Origin: Candidatus Thorarchaeota archaeon
GTDB lineage: Archaea; Asgardarchaeota; Thorarchaeia; Thorarchaeales; Thorarchaeaceae
DNA length: 35,630 nucleotides
Assembly: GCA_016839445.1 (NCBI GenBank)
Contig: JAEOUG010000021.1
Coordinates: 1-35,630, forward strand
Reading direction: 5' to 3'
Made by a program: the position numbers and the translations under genes
Notes under the pieces: generated by a model
What the model saw: only the letters and a program-made list of their open reading frames with translations
Told to the model about the DNA's origin: nothing
Database searches by the model: none
Shown: one piece after another, positions 33,614 through 35,630 of the stretch
Position numbering within the stretch: position 1 is the stretch's first letter
Layout of the letters: the number at the start of each line of letters is the position of its first letter

Positions 33614-34807
33614 ATGCAACGGCAGAAGTATGATGTAGCCGTCGTAGGAGCAGGTCCTGCCGGCACTATGGCCGCCAAAGCAATTGCCGAGAGGGGACAT
33701 GAAGTCATCATACTGGAGAGAAGGCGCGCCGTTGGAATACCCGTTCAGTGCGGAGAATTCCTTCCCGCTGGGAAAGAGATCTCGGACATGTTTCCTCATT
33801 CCCCAAGAATGGCGCGTCTCGTTGAGATCCCTCGAAGGTTCACGCTAAATAGAACATCGCGGATTCGTCTGGTGTCTCCGCGAGAGCACAGCTATGAGTT
33901 CGACTTCGAGTCGAACATAATTGACAGACGTCGCTATGACGCTCATCTTGCCGAGCGAGCAGTAGAAGCGGGAGCAGAGCTGTCACTTGGGTTTCGGGTT
34001 ATTGCCCGCGAATCAAAGGAACTCCTCAGAGTCAAGTCCTCGTCAGGAGTTGGGACTGTCTCGGCAAAGGTAATTGTCGGAGCAGACGGTCCTGTTTCAC
34101 TGATATCTCGCTCCATTGGTAATCCGTACGACCGCCAAGACAGGGACCTCAGTCTCTCTCTGCATAGAGTCTATTCCAACGCCGATGTCGACCCCCGTGT
34201 TGTAGAGATGATATTCGGAGGTAGGGCCGCCCCTGGGGGATATGGCTGGACCATACCCAGAGGAAACAGAGAGGCCAACGTTGGCATCGGAGTTAGGAAG
34301 AGCATGGCTCTGGGCAATGCACCCCTGAAGAGCTACTTGGACTACGTTGTCAGGAGAGTTCCGGGGAGGTATAGTGACGCCGAAGTAGTCAGATCTGTAG
34401 GAGCTCTCATTCCGGTTGGAGGTCCAGTGGCTTACACAACTCGTGGAAACACAGTCATTGTTGGTGATGCCGCCGGCCATGTAATGGCCACGAACGGAGG
34501 TGGGATTCCGACAGCTCTCTGTGGTGGCGAGATGGCTGGCGAGGCCGTGTCGAGTCATCTGGAGAACGGGACTCCCTTGAACAGATACGATGCTCTCTGG
34601 CAATCAGAATTCGGTACTGAACTTCGAGCCTCACTTGCGGCACTCAGGCTGGCTGACAGAGTCATGGGGTCTGACAGCCTGACGGAAGTTGGAATGGCCC
34701 TAATGCGGGCAAGATTCCTTGAGCCGATAATCAGGTGCAGGCTTCCACTTCCCTCAGGAATGATGTCTGGTGCTGCGGTTTCTGTTCTACGCCGGCTCCT
34801 TGGATAG
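33614..34807 (+). CDS. Geranylgeranyl reductase family flavoprotein
   Basis: The 397-residue protein starts with the FAD-binding motif DVAVVGAGPAGTMAAKAIAE and the acidic ribose-binding ILERRR. The family motif PVQCGEFLP follows, then GGYGWTIPRGNREANVGIGV and the second FAD motif GDAAGHVMATNGGGI. These mark archaeal digeranylgeranylglycerophospholipid reductases and relatives. They saturate the isoprenoid chains of ether lipids with reduced ferredoxin or another donor and act at the membrane surface. Paralogues are common, and some reduce quinone tails or free prenols, so the exact substrate is open. The stop lies 3 bp from the end of the convergent polyprenyl synthase gene, giving an isoprenoid gene pair. 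Confidence 0.88.
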   Translation: MQRQKYDVAVVGAGPAGTMAAKAIAERGHEVIILERRRAVGIPVQCGEFLPAGKEISDMFPHSPRMARLVEIPRRFTLNRTSRIRLVSPREHSYEFDFESNIIDRRRYDAHLAERAVEAGAELSLGFRVIARESKELLRVKSSSGVGTVSAKVIVGADGPVSLISRSIGNPYDRQDRDLSLSLHRVYSNADVDPRVVEMIFGGRAAPGGYGWTIPRGNREANVGIGVRKSMALGNAPLKSYLDYVVRRVPGRYSDAEVVRSVGALIPVGGPVAYTTRGNTVIVGDAAGHVMATNGGGIPTALCGGEMAGEAVSSHLENGTPLNRYDALWQSEFGTELRASLAALRLADRVMGSDSLTEVGMALMRARFLEPIIRCRLPLPSGMMSGAAVSVLRRLLG

Positions 34808-34810
34808 AGA

Positions 34811-35630
34811 TTAGCTCTCCCTCTCTACTGCAAAGGATGCTAGAGCTATCAGGTGGTTCTCGTTCTCGAATCCCTTTCCAAGTATGGCGCTGACCGCCTT
34901 CTCTGCGTAGTCCCGCGCGACACTCTGCGAGTACTCGACTGCTCCAACCTTCTCAATCACTCTCAGCGCTTTCCGCAGGTTTCCACTTGCGAGTGCCTCC
35001 AGGCAGGAGTCTGTGATCTCATCCGGGCATTCCTCAAGTGTGTGAACCAGGACGTAGTTCGGCTTGTTGCCCTTGAGGTCCGAGAGAACGCTCTTGCCGA
35101 TTCGTTTTCGGCTGGACGTGACGTCCAGAATGTCATCTCTTACCTGAAAGGCTAGTCCTAGCATCTCGCCATACTCTGCGAGGCTGGCCTCCTCCTCTGC
35201 GGTCGCATCTCCAAGAATCGCCCCTATTCTGGCAACTGCCTGCATGAAGGCTGCAGTCTTCCTACCCACAATGTCGAAGTATTCCTGTTTGGTGACGACG
35301 TGTTTTGGGTTGGCAAGAGTAAGCAGGTCCGCTGCCTCGCCCTCAGCCATTCGGATTCCTGTAGTCGAGACCATCTTCAGTAGTTCTGGTGTGGCTTGCT
35401 CTCCAACCAGCTTGACTGCCATCCCTATGAGCAGGTCTCCCGCAAGAACCGCCATTCGATTACCGAACTTCCTGTGAGTGCTCTCTACACCACGCCGCAT
35501 ATCATCATCATCAATGAAGTCATCATGCATCAGACTTGCTGTCTGCATGAACTCAGTAGCAACTGCGTAGGGAAGCATGTCTGTTATATTGCCTCCCACT
35601 GCCTCGCAGGTGAGCAGCATCAACAGTGAA
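34811..35630 (-). CDS. Polyprenyl diphosphate synthase (N-terminal part outside window)
   Basis: The frame is open to the right edge, so the first roughly 70-80 residues are missing; the TTG at 35623 is not the start. The visible 270 residues hold the first aspartate-rich motif HDDFIDDDDMRRG with FGNRMAVLAGDLL after it, and the second one FQVRDDILDV. They mark an all-trans (E)-polyprenyl diphosphate synthase (head-to-tail condensation with IPP and Mg2+). In archaea such enzymes make geranylgeranyl or longer diphosphates for membrane lipids. The residues before the first motif (TASLM) contain small side chains at the chain-length position, so a product longer than C15 is plausible. It converges on the geranylgeranyl reductase gene. 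Confidence 0.93.
   Translation of the reverse strand, partial: SLLMLLTCEAVGGNITDMLPYAVATEFMQTASLMHDDFIDDDDMRRGVESTHRKFGNRMAVLAGDLLIGMAVKLVGEQATPELLKMVSTTGIRMAEGEAADLLTLANPKHVVTKQEYFDIVGRKTAAFMQAVARIGAILGDATAEEEASLAEYGEMLGLAFQVRDDILDVTSSRKRIGKSVLSDLKGNKPNYVLVHTLEECPDEITDSCLEALASGNLRKALRVIEKVGAVEYSQSVARDYAEKAVSAILGKGFENENHLIALASFAVERES

Noticed and set aside
1..35630. Search for CRISPR arrays, transposases, phage genes, toxin-antitoxin pairs and tRNA genes
   Set aside because: I found no direct-repeat array, transposase motif, integrase or cloverleaf-like sequence by reading. The intergenic gaps are too short for hidden arrays.

Overview
The window is about 35.6 kb of compact chromosome from an archaeon; an Asgard lineage of Thorarchaeota type is my best guess, by inference only. 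Supporting signs are an isopentenyl phosphate kinase next to a dolichol/phytol-kinase-like gene, a geranylgeranyl reductase beside a polyprenyl diphosphate synthase (archaeal ether lipids), archaeal TATA boxes about 28 nt upstream of several start codons (leaderless or short-leader mRNAs), and many exported proteins held by one C-terminal membrane helix followed by Arg/Lys. I see no IS element, CRISPR array, tRNA, rRNA or phage gene. I call 25 protein genes. The largest gap without a gene is about 240 bp (10058-10300), so no stretch over 300 bp is unexplained. Both edge genes are cut by the window: the 5' end of the first and the N-terminal part of the last lie outside.

Layout. 1-3.8 kb: two exported C-anchored surface proteins, one with three GATase1-like domains and one beta-helix, each followed by a stem-loop and pyrimidine tract. 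3.8-5.4 kb: a PAPS-type sulfotransferase and a glycosyltransferase-like protein on the minus strand. 5.5-6.7 kb: an exported CubicO/beta-lactamase-fold protein. 6.7-10.1 kb: mutL and a YtcJ-type amidohydrolase on the minus strand. 10.3-16.2 kb: a giant Tyr/Trp/Asp-rich surface protein of about 1950 residues. 16.3-20 kb: a membrane zinc-ribbon protein, a transaldolase/fructose-6-phosphate-aldolase-like enzyme, the prenol-kinase-like gene plus isopentenyl phosphate kinase as a plus-strand pair, and ribulose-phosphate 3-epimerase. 20-24.3 kb: an ABC-2 exporter (permease and ATPase), a membrane-tethered winged-helix regulator and an MFS transporter, with clear palindromic operator candidates. 24.5-28.4 kb: an aldo/keto reductase with a ferredoxin tail, a small two-helix membrane protein and an extracellular arylsulfotransferase-like protein. 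28.5-33.2 kb: mutS and another anchored surface protein. 33.3-35.6 kb: a small two-helix protein, a geranylgeranyl reductase and a polyprenyl synthase.

Themes. (1) Isoprenoid lipid supply: prenol kinase-like protein, IPK, polyprenyl synthase and geranylgeranyl reductase. (2) Cell-surface construction and possible surface sulfation: six anchored exported proteins, a sulfotransferase, an arylsulfotransferase and a glycosyltransferase-like protein. (3) Bacterial-type mismatch repair, with mutL and mutS in one neighbourhood. (4) Sugar phosphate metabolism: ribulose-phosphate epimerase and TalC-like aldolase. (5) A regulated exporter locus. Several starts were moved from the longest ORF to an internal ATG because a TATA box or ribosome binding site supports it. 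The MFS gene has no canonical in-frame start for its first helix and is the oddest gene structure in the window.
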